Positions 1 through 9,667 of a stretch of DNA of 64,000 bases are shown piece by piece (within the stretch, counting starts at the first letter, position 1; the number at the start of each line of letters is the position of its first letter). Source of the DNA: Komagataeibacter sucrofermentans DSM 15973 (GTDB lineage: Bacteria; Pseudomonadota; Alphaproteobacteria; Acetobacterales; Acetobacteraceae); the NCBI RefSeq assembly GCF_040581405.1, contig NZ_CP137157.1:2127001-2191000 (forward strand), read 5' to 3'. The position numbers were made by a program, and so were the translations under genes. Below the pieces are notes generated by a model. The model was given only the letters and a program-made list of their open reading frames with translations, was not told the DNA's origin and did no database searches.

Positions 1-1356
1 TTCGACCATGGCGGTGACCGCCTTGCCTGCTTCCGCCGCCTCGATCAGCGCCTTGACGATCGGGCTGTCGCGCGAGGTGCGGTAGAGCGTCTGCTTGATG
101 GCCACCACGGCGGGGTCGAGCGCCGCCTGCCGCAGGAACTGCACCACCACGTCAAAGCTTTCAAACGGATGATGCACGATCATGTCGCGCGCGCGGATGG
201 CGGCAAAGCAGTCGCCACCGCAATCAACAATCCGCTCGGGGAAGCGCGGCGTATAGGGCGGGAACAGCAGGTCGGGCCGGTCATCGACGATCAGCTGCTT
301 GAGGTCCACCACCCCGATCAGCCCGGACTGCACGAACACTTCATCAGGCGGCGGGGCCAGCCCGTCGGCCATGGAGCGGGCCAGATCCTCGGGCATGCGC
401 GATTCGATATCGAGATGGATCACCACGCCACGCCTGCGGCGCTTGAGCGCGCTCTCATAGGAGCGGACCAGATCCTCCGCCTCGTCCTCGAACTCCACAT
501 CCGTGTCGCGCACCACGCGCATCACCCCCCAGTCGCCCGCCACAAGGCCGGGGAACAGGCGGTCGATGCACATCACGATCAGGCGCTCAAGCAGGATGAA
601 GCGCGTGATGCCGGGTGGCGAGAGGCTTGCCGGCAGCCGGATGAAACGCTCGATGCGCGCGGGCAGCAGGATCAGCGCCTCCATCACGAACTGCCCGGTC
701 TCGGCGTTCATCAGCCGCAGCGCCTGCGCGATGCCCATGTTGGGGATGAAGGGCAGCGGATGGGCGGGGTCGATGGCCAGCGGCGTGAGCACGGGAAAGA
801 CGCGCTCCATGAAGCAGCTATCAAGCCATTCCTGCTCCTCGGCGGTGAAGGAGACTTCATCGCACACCACCACGCCAGCAGCTTCAAGCTCGCGCTGCAG
901 GTCACGCCAGATGCGCTGCTGCTCCTGCAACAGCCGCCCCGTGCGCTCGCGCACGGCGGAAAGCTGCTGCTGGGGCGTCAGCCCATCGGGCGAGGTCTTG
1001 ACCAGCCCCTCGCGCACCTGCCCCACAAGCCCCGCCACGCGCACGGAATAGAATTCATCAAGATTGGAGGCGCTGATCGACAGGAAACGCACGCGCTCGA
1101 GCAGCGGATTGCGGGGATTATCAGCCTCATCAACCACGCGCTGGTTAAAGTCGAGCCAGGACAGTTCGCGGTTGATGAAGCGCGCGGGCGATGTGGCGTC
1201 GATGTGGGTTTCAGGGGCTTCGCGCACGGCAACCTGCCGCCCTGCCGCCGTGGCGGAGTGGGCGCGGCTACGCGCGCGGGGCGCCGGTTTTGCGCCCGTG
1301 GCAGGCTTGCGTGGCGTTCTGGCCAATGGATTCGCGCTCCCGTTCGGCGGTGGCAT
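1..1356 (-). CDS. ppk: Polyphosphate kinase 1, N-terminal part (runs off the window)
   Basis: PPK1 reversibly polymerises the ATP gamma-phosphate into polyphosphate. The first 452 codons are present and the gene continues past base 1. I read the start as ATG at 1354-1356, because an in-frame TAG lies eight codons upstream; a TTG four codons earlier is possible. After a basic, Ala/Pro-rich extension of about 55 residues comes the PPK1 N-domain signature RFINRELSWLDFNQRV. Close to the window edge are HHPFESF and KQTLYRTSRDSPIV, at the beginning of the catalytic C-terminal domain. The phosphorylated His and the rest of that domain lie outside. It is transcribed in the same direction as hda upstream, an arrangement common in alphaproteobacteria. 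A copy of the intergenic repeat lies between the two genes. Confidence 0.93.
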   Translation of the reverse strand, partial: MPPPNGSANPLARTPRKPATGAKPAPRARSRAHSATAAGRQVAVREAPETHIDATSPARFINRELSWLDFNQRVVDEADNPRNPLLERVRFLSISASNLDEFYSVRVAGLVGQVREGLVKTSPDGLTPQQQLSAVRERTGRLLQEQQRIWRDLQRELEAAGVVVCDEVSFTAEEQEWLDSCFMERVFPVLTPLAIDPAHPLPFIPNMGIAQALRLMNAETGQFVMEALILLPARIERFIRLPASLSPPGITRFILLERLIVMCIDRLFPGLVAGDWGVMRVVRDTDVEFEDEAEDLVRSYESALKRRRRGVVIHLDIESRMPEDLARSMADGLAPPPDEVFVQSGLIGVVDLKQLIVDDRPDLLFPPYTPRFPERIVDCGGDCFAAIRARDMIVHHPFESFDVVVQFLRQAALDPAVVAIKQTLYRTSRDSPIVKALIEAAEAGKAVTAMVE

Positions 1357-1455
1357 TGCTTGTTGCAAGCGATTCTAGACGACGGGACACCCTCTTGGCC
1401 AGCACCAAGCCCATGCGTGCCCCGTTGCCCTCAAGGGGGCATCCGTAAGTTTCCG

Positions 1456-1523
1456 ATGACGCTTTTTTCAAAACGCTTCGGGGAACGCCGCTTTTTTGCA
1501 AAACGGCGGCACCCGGCAACTTC
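1456..1523 (-). repeat. Intergenic palindromic repeat, copy A (degenerate)
   Basis: A/T-looped double hairpin of the family described at copy G (59734-59820). It contains an imperfect GCTTTTTTCAAAACGC hairpin and a GCCGC..TTTTTTGCAAAA..GGCGGC hairpin followed by ACCC. Read on the minus strand it lies about 80 bp past the hda stop, GC-rich hairpin first. The outer arms are eroded. It probably ends hda transcription before ppk. Confidence 0.65.
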
Positions 1524-1603
1524 TATTTCCAAAAAATATCCACCGACGCGCTTCAGGCTGAAGCCCATGAATTTTTCATGACAGGCGCAAGCCCCTGTTT
1601 TTT

Positions 1604-2377
1604 CTAGTCCGACGGCATGAGCGGCAGTTCGACTGGCAGCAGGTCGGCCAGTGCGTGCACGGCCAGAGCGCGGGTGACCGGGCGCCCCGAGGCAAGGGCT
1701 GCGTGATCCAGCCGGTTCACGGCCTCCTGCATGGCCAAAGCCGTGCGCGGCAGGCGGCGCAGCAGCCACTCCACCACCGGCTGCGCCACCACGATCTGGC
1801 GCTCGGCCAGCAGGCGCAGCAAAAGCACGCGCAACAGCCCGTCACCCGGCTGGCCGATGGCCACCGCCATCGTCGCACGCAACCTGCTGGCCAGGTCCGG
1901 CAGCGCCACCATCCAGCGCGCGGGCGGCGTGCGCGCGCCGAGCAGCAGGACCATGCCATGCTCGCGCGCGGCGTTGATCAGGTGCAGCAGGGCGCGCTCG
2001 TCAGCGCATTCATCGGCACTGTCAAGCGCAATGGCCATGAGCGGCACCCGCGCGCCACAGGCGGGGAACAGGGCCGCCACATGCGCATGCGACAGGCTGG
2101 CCCCATGCAGCAGCCGCGCGCCATGCCGGTGCGCCCAGATTTCAAGCAGATGGGTCTTGCCGGTGCCCGCCGCGCCCCAAAGCGCCAGCCTGCGCTCGGG
2201 CCAGGGCGTGGGGCCAAGCAGCCAGCTACGCGCGGCAGCGTTGGAGGCGGCAAAAACGAAGTCAGCAGCGGCAAAACGCGGCGTGTGGGCAAACGGCAAC
2301 ACCATCTGCCCGATCACCGCGGCAGGCGTGTTTTCATCCGTTTTCAGCTTCGTATGCTCAACCACCGCTTTGTGCAC
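1604..2377 (-). CDS. hda: DnaA-like AAA+ regulator of replication initiation (HdaA family)
   Basis: Hda proteins are short DnaA homologues that bind the sliding clamp and stimulate DnaA-ATP hydrolysis, which prevents re-initiation. The product is up to 257 aa. The clamp-binding-like start [12 protein letters not shown] is followed by a Walker A motif GAAGTGKTH (around residues 68-76), and the AAA+ fold continues to the C-terminus. The Walker B region is weak ([11 protein letters not shown]), as is usual in this family. An internal ATG at 2305 would put the QMVLPF motif at the very N-terminus, where Hda proteins normally carry it, so the true start may be 2305. It is divergent from purM and upstream of ppk. 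Confidence 0.85.
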   Translation of the reverse strand: MHKAVVEHTKLKTDENTPAAVIGQMVLPFAHTPRFAAADFVFAASNAAARSWLLGPTPWPERRLALWGAAGTGKTHLLEIWAHRHGARLLHGASLSHAHVAALFPACGARVPLMAIALDSADECADERALLHLINAAREHGMVLLLGARTPPARWMVALPDLASRLRATMAVAIGQPGDGLLRVLLLRLLAERQIVVAQPVVEWLLRRLPRTALAMQEAVNRLDHAALASGRPVTRALAVHALADLLPVELPLMPSD

Positions 2378-2499
2378 AGCCCCGCCATGACGTAAAGAAA
2401 GCCGGAAGTCCGTTTGAACCCGGCTCCAAGGGCAGTTTTCATAGCCTGCGCGAGGGAGTCCGGGAAAGTGATAGTTTGCTTGTGAAAAAGGCCTGCTGC

Positions 2500-3600
2500 A
2501 TGACGTCCGCCCCCCGCCCGCCCAATGCCACCCCCGCCAACGCGCCGAGCGCCACCTACCGCGATGCCGGGGTTGATATCGCCGCGGGCGACGCCCTGGT
2601 CGAAGTCATCAAGCCTGCGGCAAAGGCCACCGACCGCCCCGGCACCATGGGCGGGCTTGGCGGATTCGGCGCGCTGTTCGACCTCAAGGCCGCCGGTTTT
2701 TCCGACCCCATTCTCGTGTCATGCACCGATGGCGTGGGCACAAAGCTCATGATCGCCATCGAGAGCGGCCTGCATGAAACCGTGGGCATCGACCTTGTGG
2801 CCATGTGCGTGAACGACCTTGTGGTGCAGGGCGCGACACCGCTGTTCTTCCTCGACTACTTCGCCACCGGCAAGCTTGCGGTCGAGGATGCGGCCAAGGT
2901 GGTGCGCGGCATAGCCAAAGGCTGCGCCGAGTCGGGCTGTGCGCTCGTGGGCGGCGAAACCGCCGAGATGCCAGGCATGTACGGCCCCGGCCATTACGAC
3001 CTGGCCGGCTTTTCGGTCGGTGCGGCCGAGCGCACGGCGCTGCTGCCCGGCGATATCCGCCCCGGTGACACGCTGATCGCGCTGCCTTCGGCGGGCGTGC
3101 ATTCCAATGGCTTTTCGCTGGTGCGCAACATCGTCACGCGCAGCGGTCTGGGCTGGGATGCCCCCTGCCCCTTCGCCGATGGCCTCACACTGGGCGAGGC
3201 GCTGATGACGCCCACCACATTATACGTTCGCCCCGTGCTCGACCTGCACCATGCGGGCCTGCTGGTGGGCGCTGCCCACATTACGGGTGGCGGCCTGCCG
3301 GGCAACCTGCCGCGCGTGCTGCCCAGGGGCGTGCGCGCCGTGCTTGATGGCACGGCCTGGCCTGTGCCGCCGGTGTTCCCGTGGCTGGCCAGCATTGGCA
3401 ATGTCACCACCGAGGAAATGCTGCGCGTGTTCAACTGCGGCGTGGGCATGGTGCTGGTGGTGCGCGACAGTGACGCCGCCATGGCGAAACTGGCCGAGCG
3501 CGGGCAGCAGGCGTTCATCATCGGCACCATCACGCAGGGCGAAAGCCCGGACAGCCCGGCCACGCTGACCTTTGATGAACTGCCCGAACTGCGTGACTGA
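2500..3600 (+). CDS. purM: Phosphoribosylformylglycinamidine cyclo-ligase (AIR synthetase)
   Basis: PurM catalyses the fifth step of de novo purine synthesis: FGAM + ATP to AIR. The protein is 366 aa from the ATG at 2500; a TTG at 2476 would add eight residues but has no better ribosome site. The family start [12 protein letters not shown] is followed by [27 protein letters not shown], the ATP-binding glycine-rich [13 protein letters not shown], and [15 protein letters not shown]. Length is normal. It is 10 bp ahead of purN on the same strand, forming a purMN operon, and divergent from hda across about 120 bp. Confidence 0.97.
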   Translation: MTSAPRPPNATPANAPSATYRDAGVDIAAGDALVEVIKPAAKATDRPGTMGGLGGFGALFDLKAAGFSDPILVSCTDGVGTKLMIAIESGLHETVGIDLVAMCVNDLVVQGATPLFFLDYFATGKLAVEDAAKVVRGIAKGCAESGCALVGGETAEMPGMYGPGHYDLAGFSVGAAERTALLPGDIRPGDTLIALPSAGVHSNGFSLVRNIVTRSGLGWDAPCPFADGLTLGEALMTPTTLYVRPVLDLHHAGLLVGAAHITGGGLPGNLPRVLPRGVRAVLDGTAWPVPPVFPWLASIGNVTTEEMLRVFNCGVGMVLVVRDSDAAMAKLAERGQQAFIIGTITQGESPDSPATLTFDELPELRD

Positions 3601-3610
3601 CCCGGCTCCG

Positions 3611-4231
3611 ATGCACAAGACACCCATCGCCATCCTCATCAGCGGGCGCGGCAGCAACATGCGCGCGCTGATTGCCGCCTGCGCGCGGCCTGACTACCCC
3701 GCCCGCATTGCCCTGGTGCTGAGCAACAACCCCGACGCGCCGGGACTGGACGTGGCGCGGGAAGCCGGGCTTGAAGCCCGCGCCATCGACCACCGCGCCT
3801 ACCCCCGCGACCGTGAGGCCCATGAGCGCGCGCTTGACGCAACACTGCGGGCGGCGGGCGTGGAATATATCTGCCTTGCGGGCTACATGCGCCTGCTCAC
3901 GCCATTCCTGACCACGGCATGGAAGGGGCGGATGCTCAACATCCACCCCAGCCTGCTGCCCGCCTTTCCCGGCCTGCACACGCATGAGCGCGCGCTGGAA
4001 AACGGCACCCGCATCCATGGCTGCACCGTGCATTGGGTGACGGAGGGCATGGATGAAGGCCCGGTCATCGGCCAGGCCGCCGTGCCCGTGCTCGATGGCG
4101 ACACGCCGGACATGCTGGCCGCCCGCGTGCTGGTGCAGGAACACAGGCTCTACCCCGCTGCCCTGCACCGCGTGCTGGCTCCGGCCACGACACCCGTGCC
4201 TGACGCGGCTGACAGCCTGCTGGCGGTTTAA
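3611..4231 (+). CDS. purN: Phosphoribosylglycinamide formyltransferase
   Basis: PurN transfers the formyl group of 10-formyl-THF to GAR, the third step of purine synthesis. I chose the ATG at 3611 because the protein then starts MHKTPIAILISGRGSNM, matching the family N-terminus (phosphate-binding SGRGSNM), and because it leaves purM free; upstream in-frame ATGs would overlap purM. It has 206 codons. Folate-site and catalytic motifs are visible: GYMRLLTPFL, NIHPSLLPAFPGLHTHERALENG (catalytic Asn and His) and the late Asp in WVTEGMDEGPVIGQ. It ends in a copy of the intergenic repeat. Confidence 0.97.
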   Translation: MHKTPIAILISGRGSNMRALIAACARPDYPARIALVLSNNPDAPGLDVAREAGLEARAIDHRAYPRDREAHERALDATLRAAGVEYICLAGYMRLLTPFLTTAWKGRMLNIHPSLLPAFPGLHTHERALENGTRIHGCTVHWVTEGMDEGPVIGQAAVPVLDGDTPDMLAARVLVQEHRLYPAALHRVLAPATTPVPDAADSLLAV

Positions 4232-4237
4232 ACAGGC

Positions 4238-4311
4238 TTCCGGGCGCCGCCTTTTTCACCAAGGCAGCGCCCTGTCGAAGCTTTTTGAAAAAAGCTTCGC
4301 CAAAAACTTCT
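4238..4311 (+). repeat. Intergenic palindromic repeat, copy B
   Basis: It starts 6 bp past the purN stop. The first hairpin is imperfect (GGGCGCCGCC..GGCAGCGCCC) and the second is intact (GAAGCTTTTT.GAAAAAAGCTTC). It ends CGCCAAAAACTTC. The orientation is the same as copies G and H. The adjacent T-tracts suggest a Rho-independent terminator for purN. Confidence 0.8.
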
Positions 4312-4422
4312 TCTCTTTGCCTTTATCAGAGCCGGGCATCTGCGCGGCTTGCGCTGCGCTTTCCGCTTTTCAATACCATTATGTGCGATAAAATATTCAG
4401 ACGCCCGTCAGCCCGCAGGCAT

Positions 4423-4451
4423 AAAAAAAGCCGACCCGAAGGTCGGCTTTT
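4423..4451. terminator. Bidirectional Rho-independent terminator of ndk
   Basis: Stem AGCCGACC / GGTCGGCT with a CGAA loop, flanked by A7 on the left and T4 on the right. On the minus strand this gives a GC stem followed by a T-run about 45 bp after the ndk stop. Confidence 0.85.
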
Positions 4452-4497
4452 CCGCAACCGGAGCATGATGCCCCGGCCCTTTTCCAATCCATAAGGA

Positions 4498-4920
4498 TCA
4501 GGGCAGGATCTCGGTGCCAGCGAAGAAGAAGGAGATCTCGTTCTTCGCGTTCTCGAGGCTGTCGGAGCCATGCACGGAGTTGGCTTCGATGCTCTCGGCA
4601 AACTGGGCGCGGATGGTGTGGGCTTCGGCCTTCTTGGGGTCGGTGGCACCCATCACTTCGCGGTTCTTCAGCACGGCGTTCTCGCCTTCAAGCACCTGCA
4701 CCACGACCGGGCCAGAGATCATGAAGGACACGAGGTCGTTGTAGAACGGGCGCTCCTTGTGCACTTCATAGAACGCGCCAGCGGTCGCCTTGGTCAGCTG
4801 GATGCGCTTCTGGGCAACGATGCGCAGGCCATTGCCTTCGAACACGGCATTGATCTTGCCGGTCAGGTTACGACGGGTCGCATCGGGCTTGATGATGGAG
4901 AGGGTACGTTCGACTGCCAT
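4498..4920 (-). CDS. ndk: Nucleoside diphosphate kinase
   Basis: Ndk moves the terminal phosphate between NTPs and NDPs through a phospho-histidine. The product is 140 aa, the classic length. The start at 4920 is fixed by the AAGGAG ribosome site and the family N-terminus [18 protein letters not shown]; a longer frame to 4971 exists but extends past the homologous region. The active-site His sits in [12 protein letters not shown], and [14 protein letters not shown] is also visible. It is monocistronic and divergent from the ABC-F gene. Confidence 0.98.
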   Translation of the reverse strand: MAVERTLSIIKPDATRRNLTGKINAVFEGNGLRIVAQKRIQLTKATAGAFYEVHKERPFYNDLVSFMISGPVVVQVLEGENAVLKNREVMGATDPKKAEAHTIRAQFAESIEANSVHGSDSLENAKNEISFFFAGTEILP

Positions 4921-5081
4921 GGGACAGCTCCTTTCAACAGGTTGCAAAATATACGAGGCGGCATTGGACATAAGCCGACATCACCTTACAACCGCCATCT
5001 AGAGCATATCGCCGCAGACTGGTAGGTACAAAGCCGCACGAAACCAGCCATGCCCCCTATTATTGCCGGAGTTTTCCGCCC

Positions 5082-6968
5082 GTGAGCCTGCTCGTCATAT
5101 CTGACCTGACCCTGCGCATTGCAGGGCGCACCCTGCTCGATGGCGCGAGCCTGAGCATCGACCCCGGCCGCAAGATCGGCCTTGTGGGCCGCAACGGGGC
5201 GGGCAAGTCCACGCTGCTGGCCGCCATTGCAGGTGATATCGCGCCCGATGGCGGCTCCATTCATCTTTCCGCCCGCGCGCGCATGGCCCGCATCAAGCAG
5301 GAAGCGCCCACCGGCTACGGCTCCCTGCTCGACACCGTGCTGGCGGGTGATACCGAGCGCACGAGCCTGCTGGCCGAATCCGAGACCTGTACCGATCCCG
5401 CCCGCATTGCCGATATTCACGAGCGCCTGCTGGCCATTGATGCCCACAGCGCGCCCGCCCGCGCCGCCGCGATCCTGTCCGGCCTTGGCTTTGATGCCAG
5501 CGCCCAGGCGCGCCCGGTATCCGACTTTTCGGGCGGGTGGCGCATGCGCGTGGCGCTGGCAACCGCCCTGTTCCTCAACCCCGACCTGCTGCTGCTCGAT
5601 GAGCCGACCAACCACCTCGACCTCGAGGCCACGATCTGGCTCGAGAACTGGCTGGCCCGCTTTGGCGGCGCTGCCCTGATTGTCAGCCATGATCGCGGGC
5701 TGCTCGACCGCGCGGTGGATGCCATCGCCCATCTCGACCGGGGCAAGCTCACGCTCACGCCCGGCGGGTATGAGGAGTTCGTGCGCATCCGCACCGAGCA
5801 GGCGCTGCAGCAGGCCCGCATGGCCGAGCGCATCAACGCCAAGCGCGCGCATATGCAGTCCTTTGTTGACCGTTTCCGCGCCAAGGCCACCAAGGCCAAG
5901 CAGGCGCAGGCCCGCATCAAGGCGCTGGAAAAACTGCCGCAGATCGACAGCGTGGTAGAGGATACGCCCAGCCACTTCTCCTTCCCCGAGCCCTCCGCCC
6001 TGCCGCCGCCCATGCTGACCATGGAGCGCGTGAGTGCGGGGTATGGCGAGCACACCATCCTGTCCAACCTGTCGCTGCGCATCGACATGGAGGACCGCAT
6101 CGCCCTGCTTGGTGCGAACGGCAACGGCAAGTCCACCTTCGCCAAGCTGGTGGCGGGCAGGCTGGAGCCCCAGTCGGGCACGATCCAGCACAGCCCCAAG
6201 CTGAAGGTGGGCTATTTCGCCCAGCATCAGGCCGAGGAACTGCGCCCGGACGAGACCCCGGTCGACCACATGGCCCGCGCCCTGCCCGAAGCCACGCCGC
6301 CTGCCGTGCGCGCGCAGCTTGCCCGCTTCGGGCTGGATGCGGAGCGGGCCGAAACACCCACGCGCGACCTGTCAGGCGGCGAGAAGGCCCGCCTGCTGCT
6401 GGCGCTGGCAACGCGGGATGCCCCGCACCTGCTGATTCTGGATGAACCGACCAACCACCTTGACCTTGATGCGCGTGACGCGCTGATCCGCGCACTGGCG
6501 GAATTCGAGGGCGCGGTGCTGCTGATCAGCCATGACCCGCATCTGGTCGAACTCGTGGCCGACCGGCTGTGGCTGGTGGGCGATGGCACGGTGCGCCCGT
6601 TTGAGGGCGACATGGCGGAATACCGCGTATGGCTGACCGAACGCGCCCGCGCTGTCGCGGCCAGCAACCCCGACCGCCCCGCCGCCGCCCCGAAGCGCGA
6701 TGACCGCCGCGAACGTGCCGAGGCCCGCAAGGCCACGGCCCCCCTGCGCAAGCGCATCCGCGATGCCGAGCAGCTTATGGCAAAACTGGTGGCCGAACGC
6801 GCAAAACTCGAAGCCCGCCTTGCCGACCCCAAACTGTATGAAACCGGCAAGCCCGAGGAGGTTACGGCACTCAACACCCGCCTTGCCGCCATTGCCCGCG
6901 AACATGACCACGCCGAGGAAGACTGGCTGGAAGCCGAAACCGAGCTTGAAGCCGCGAATGCGGACTAA
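5082..6968 (+). CDS. ABC-F family ATPase (Uup/YheS type)
   Basis: Soluble twin-ATPase ABC protein with no membrane domain. ABC-F proteins act on ribosomes (translation rescue or antibiotic protection), and Uup also affects DNA metabolism. It has 628 aa from a GTG start. Cassette 1 has Walker A GRNGAGKST (36-44), signature FSGGWRMRVALA and LLLLDEPTNHLD. Cassette 2 has GANGNGKSTF (about 343-352), LSGGEKARLLLA and LLILDEPTNHLD. The roughly 80-residue linker, rich in Arg/Lys/Ala (RFRAKATKAKQAQARIKALEKL), matches the ABC-F P-site tRNA interaction motif. The C-terminus (about 550-628) is a charged coiled coil of the Uup/YheS kind. Whether it is Uup or YheS cannot be settled by eye. Confidence 0.92.
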   Translation: MSLLVISDLTLRIAGRTLLDGASLSIDPGRKIGLVGRNGAGKSTLLAAIAGDIAPDGGSIHLSARARMARIKQEAPTGYGSLLDTVLAGDTERTSLLAESETCTDPARIADIHERLLAIDAHSAPARAAAILSGLGFDASAQARPVSDFSGGWRMRVALATALFLNPDLLLLDEPTNHLDLEATIWLENWLARFGGAALIVSHDRGLLDRAVDAIAHLDRGKLTLTPGGYEEFVRIRTEQALQQARMAERINAKRAHMQSFVDRFRAKATKAKQAQARIKALEKLPQIDSVVEDTPSHFSFPEPSALPPPMLTMERVSAGYGEHTILSNLSLRIDMEDRIALLGANGNGKSTFAKLVAGRLEPQSGTIQHSPKLKVGYFAQHQAEELRPDETPVDHMARALPEATPPAVRAQLARFGLDAERAETPTRDLSGGEKARLLLALATRDAPHLLILDEPTNHLDLDARDALIRALAEFEGAVLLISHDPHLVELVADRLWLVGDGTVRPFEGDMAEYRVWLTERARAVAASNPDRPAAAPKRDDRRERAEARKATAPLRKRIRDAEQLMAKLVAERAKLEARLADPKLYETGKPEEVTALNTRLAAIAREHDHAEEDWLEAETELEAANAD

Positions 6969-6972
6969 GGCC

Positions 6973-7059
6973 GATAAAAATTTTTGGTAAAGCTTTTTTT
7001 CAAAAAGCTTCGAAAGAACGCTGCCTTTTTGAAAAAGGGCAGCACCCAAAAACTTTTAG
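6973..7059 (-). repeat. Intergenic palindromic repeat, copy C (near complete)
   Basis: 87 bp between two convergent genes, starting 4 bp past the ABC-F stop. It is the reverse complement of the copy G pattern: GATAAAAATTTTTGG end, AAGC/GCTT hairpin, CTGCC/GGCAG hairpin, then ACCCAAAAACTTTTAG. The MFS stop codon (TAA, 7056-7058) is formed inside the element, in CTAAAAG. It can terminate both genes. Confidence 0.85.
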
Positions 7060-8300
7060 CATTTACAGGTTGCTTTCCGGGAACCGGCCAGCCCGATCAG
7101 GAAAATCCCCAACCCCACAGCCGAGAGGCAGGCCCCGGCCCACCCCACGGACTGCGCGCCATAACCCGCCGCAATCACCGCCCCGCCCAGCCAGGCCCCG
7201 AAGGCATTGGCGATGTTGACGGCACAATGGTTGAGTGCCGCCGCCAGCCCCTGCGCCTCGGCTGCCACGTCCATGAGGCGGGTCTGTAGCGCGGGCAGCA
7301 GGGCGATGATGCAGCCGGTCAGGCCGATGACCGGCAGGATCAGCCACACGTTGCCCGCGCAGAGCGCAAACAGGCATGACATGAGCGTGCTCGCAATCAG
7401 GGTTACGATAATGGCCAGCACCGGGCTCACATCAACCAGCCGCGCGCCCGCCATGTTGCCCGCCACCATGCCCAGCCCCCACAGCATCTGCGCTACCGGC
7501 AGCACGCCAGCGGAAACCCCCGTCACGCCCAGCAGCACGGTGGAAAGATAGGTGCCGACACAGAACATGCCACCAAACCCGACCGCGCCGGTGGCCAGCG
7601 TCAGCCATACCTGCGGGCTGCGGAGCGCACCAAGCTCGCGCCTTAGGGAGGGCGCATGGGCAGGATCGACCGGCACCTGCGGCAGGCTGCGCGCCATCAG
7701 CCCGAAGGCGAAGACACCCATGAGCGTGACCAGCGCGTAAACCGCGCGCCAGCCCAACGCTTCACCCACCCATGTCACCAGCGGCACGCCCACCACATGC
7801 GCGATCGTAAGACCTGAGAACACGCCTGCCACCGCCCGCCCCCGGCGCGCGGGTGGCACCATTTCTGCCGCCACCAGCGCCGCCACGGCATAAAAGGCGC
7901 CATGCGGCAGCCCGGTCAGAAAACGCAGGGCCACCAGCGTGGCATAACCGGGTGCCAGCACGCACCCGGCATTGCCCGCCACGAACACGGCCTGCAGCAC
8001 CAGCAGCAGCCTGCGCCGGGGCATGCGGGCGGCCAGCAGGATAACAAGCGGCGCCCCCACCACCACCCCCAGCGCATAGGCGCTGATGACATGGCCTGCC
8101 ACCGGCACGCCAACGCCAAGCGACCGCGCCACGCCGGGCAGCAGCGCCATGAGCGCGAACTCACCCGTGCCGATGGCAAAGGTGGCGACCGCCAGCGCAG
8201 CCCAGGCCATCCATACGCGCCCCGCCGGAAGGGGGGCCATATTCGCATCACTCACACATACGCCCTTTCCCGATGGGGAAGATTGGCTTACCGCTTGCAT
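7056..8300 (-). CDS. MFS efflux transporter, DHA1 family (AraJ/YdhP-like)
   Basis: Proton-driven multidrug or sugar exporter of the inner membrane, with about 12 hydrophobic segments in 414 aa. The first helix carries FAIGTGEFALMALLPGVARSLGV, typical of AraJ/YdhP-like DHA1 exporters. The loop after TM2 has the motif A remnant LAARMPRRRLL, and TM4 has RFLTGLPHGAFYAVAALVAAEMVP. The start is uncertain: ATG 8300, a GTG about 45 bp later or ATG 8240 (MAPLPAGRVW) are all plausible, since the family normally begins near the first helix. The substrate cannot be inferred. No regulator is adjacent. Confidence 0.85.
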   Translation of the reverse strand: MQAVSQSSPSGKGVCVSDANMAPLPAGRVWMAWAALAVATFAIGTGEFALMALLPGVARSLGVGVPVAGHVISAYALGVVVGAPLVILLAARMPRRRLLLVLQAVFVAGNAGCVLAPGYATLVALRFLTGLPHGAFYAVAALVAAEMVPPARRGRAVAGVFSGLTIAHVVGVPLVTWVGEALGWRAVYALVTLMGVFAFGLMARSLPQVPVDPAHAPSLRRELGALRSPQVWLTLATGAVGFGGMFCVGTYLSTVLLGVTGVSAGVLPVAQMLWGLGMVAGNMAGARLVDVSPVLAIIVTLIASTLMSCLFALCAGNVWLILPVIGLTGCIIALLPALQTRLMDVAAEAQGLAAALNHCAVNIANAFGAWLGGAVIAAGYGAQSVGWAGACLSAVGLGIFLIGLAGSRKATCKC

Positions 8301-8467
8301 ATCAATGCGGCATTAACCCATCAGGGGCCATATCACTTTATCAGACCATCCGTGACGGAATTTCATTCTCCGGCAATCCGTCCGCCTCACCATGCGTTAT
8401 CCGGGTTCACGCCACGCGCACGTCAACCCCGTTCCACACGTTCCATGCCCAGCACACGGACCCATAG

Positions 8468-9592
8468 ATGACAGCCTCGCCCCCTACGGCTCCTTCTTCC
8501 AACGAACCCGATTCAAGACCTGCCCACCACAAGGATGACATACCCGACCCCCGCGCCACACAGCTAGCGCGTATCTATGCCCTGCTGCGACTGACGCTGA
8601 TCGTGACCATCGTGGTCATGCTGATCTGGGTTGTGGGCGATGTGCTGATGGTCATCTTCGCCGCAACCCTGGTGGCGGTGATCCTGCACAATCTGGCCCG
8701 CCTGGTTGAGCAGCGCATGCGCATGCCTTACTGGCTGGCGCTTTCCATCGTGGTGGTGGCGCTGATCGGCGCGCTGACCGGGCTGATCTGGAGCAGCGGC
8801 CCCGAAATATCGGAGCAGGCGGTCAAGCTGCGCACGGCCCTGAGCGAGCAGGCCCACAACCTGCGTGACAGCATGGGCAATTCCTCCACCGGGCGGATGA
8901 TCCTCGATAACCTGCCCACCACCCTTGGCGGCAACGAACAGACTTCGGGCAATGCCGGGTTCGGTTCCATCGCGGGGTCGATGACCGGCTTTGTCTCCTC
9001 GGCCTTTGGCGCTGCGGGCACGCTGGCCGTGATCCTGATCGCGGGGCTGTATTTCGCCATCTCACCCGAAATCTATGTCAACGGCATGCTGCGGCTGATC
9101 CCCCACCCCTACCGCAAGACCTCGCGCGAACTGCTGCTGACCGCAGGCCGCACCCTGTGGGCGTGGACGGCGGGGCAGGCGCTGGACATGACGGTGGTGG
9201 GGCTGCTGTCCTTCATCGGGCTGTGGTGCATTGGCGTGCCGCTGGCCCTCGCCTTGGGCGTGGTGGCGGGGATGGCCAATTTCATCCCCTATATCGGGGC
9301 CTTCGTGGGGGCCGTGCCCGCCGTGCTCATCGGGCTTTCGCAGGGCACGCGCGAGGGGGTCATGGTGCTGGGGCTTTACGCCGCCATCCAGTTCTTCGAG
9401 GGTAATGTCATGGCGCCGCTCATCCAGCGCCATGCGGTCAAGATGCCGCCGGGTCTGACCATCCTGTCACAGACGATCTTTGGCACCATTCTGGGCATTT
9501 CGGGCCTGATCCTGGCCTCGCCGCTCACCGCTGCCCTGCTCGCCACCATGGACAAAGCCATGCCAGAACTCGATGATGACGAGCGGGTCTAG
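8468..9592 (+). CDS. AI-2E family permease (UPF0118)
   Basis: 374-aa polytopic membrane protein of the AI-2E transporter family, which includes TqsA (autoinducer-2 export) and Na+/H+ antiporter-like members. A polar N-terminus of about 40 residues precedes two long hydrophobic segments (LTLIVTIVVMLIWVVGDVLMVIFAATLVAVIL). A soluble middle part follows, then conserved late helices with GVPLALALGVVAGMANFIPYIGAFVGAVPAVLIGLSQG and a PPGLTILSQTIFGTILGISGLILASPLTAAL ending, both diagnostic for the family. It is divergent from the MFS gene across 167 bp. The transported species is unknown. Confidence 0.88.
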   Translation: MTASPPTAPSSNEPDSRPAHHKDDIPDPRATQLARIYALLRLTLIVTIVVMLIWVVGDVLMVIFAATLVAVILHNLARLVEQRMRMPYWLALSIVVVALIGALTGLIWSSGPEISEQAVKLRTALSEQAHNLRDSMGNSSTGRMILDNLPTTLGGNEQTSGNAGFGSIAGSMTGFVSSAFGAAGTLAVILIAGLYFAISPEIYVNGMLRLIPHPYRKTSRELLLTAGRTLWAWTAGQALDMTVVGLLSFIGLWCIGVPLALALGVVAGMANFIPYIGAFVGAVPAVLIGLSQGTREGVMVLGLYAAIQFFEGNVMAPLIQRHAVKMPPGLTILSQTIFGTILGISGLILASPLTAALLATMDKAMPELDDDERV

Positions 9593-9613
9593 GCACCGGC
9601 AGGCTGGCAGGGA

Positions 9614-9666
9614 AGTCATGCCGCCTTTTTTGAAAAAAGGCGGCACCCAAAAGCCTTGATCTTTTT
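9614..9666 (-). repeat. Intergenic palindromic repeat, copy D (half element)
   Basis: Only the GC-rich hairpin remains (GCCGCC, TTTTTTGAAAAAA, GGCGGC, then ACCCAAAAG). It lies between two convergent genes. On the minus strand the outer arm touches the stop of the HAD gene (TGA at 9668-9670). Confidence 0.8.
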
Positions 9667-9667
9667 A

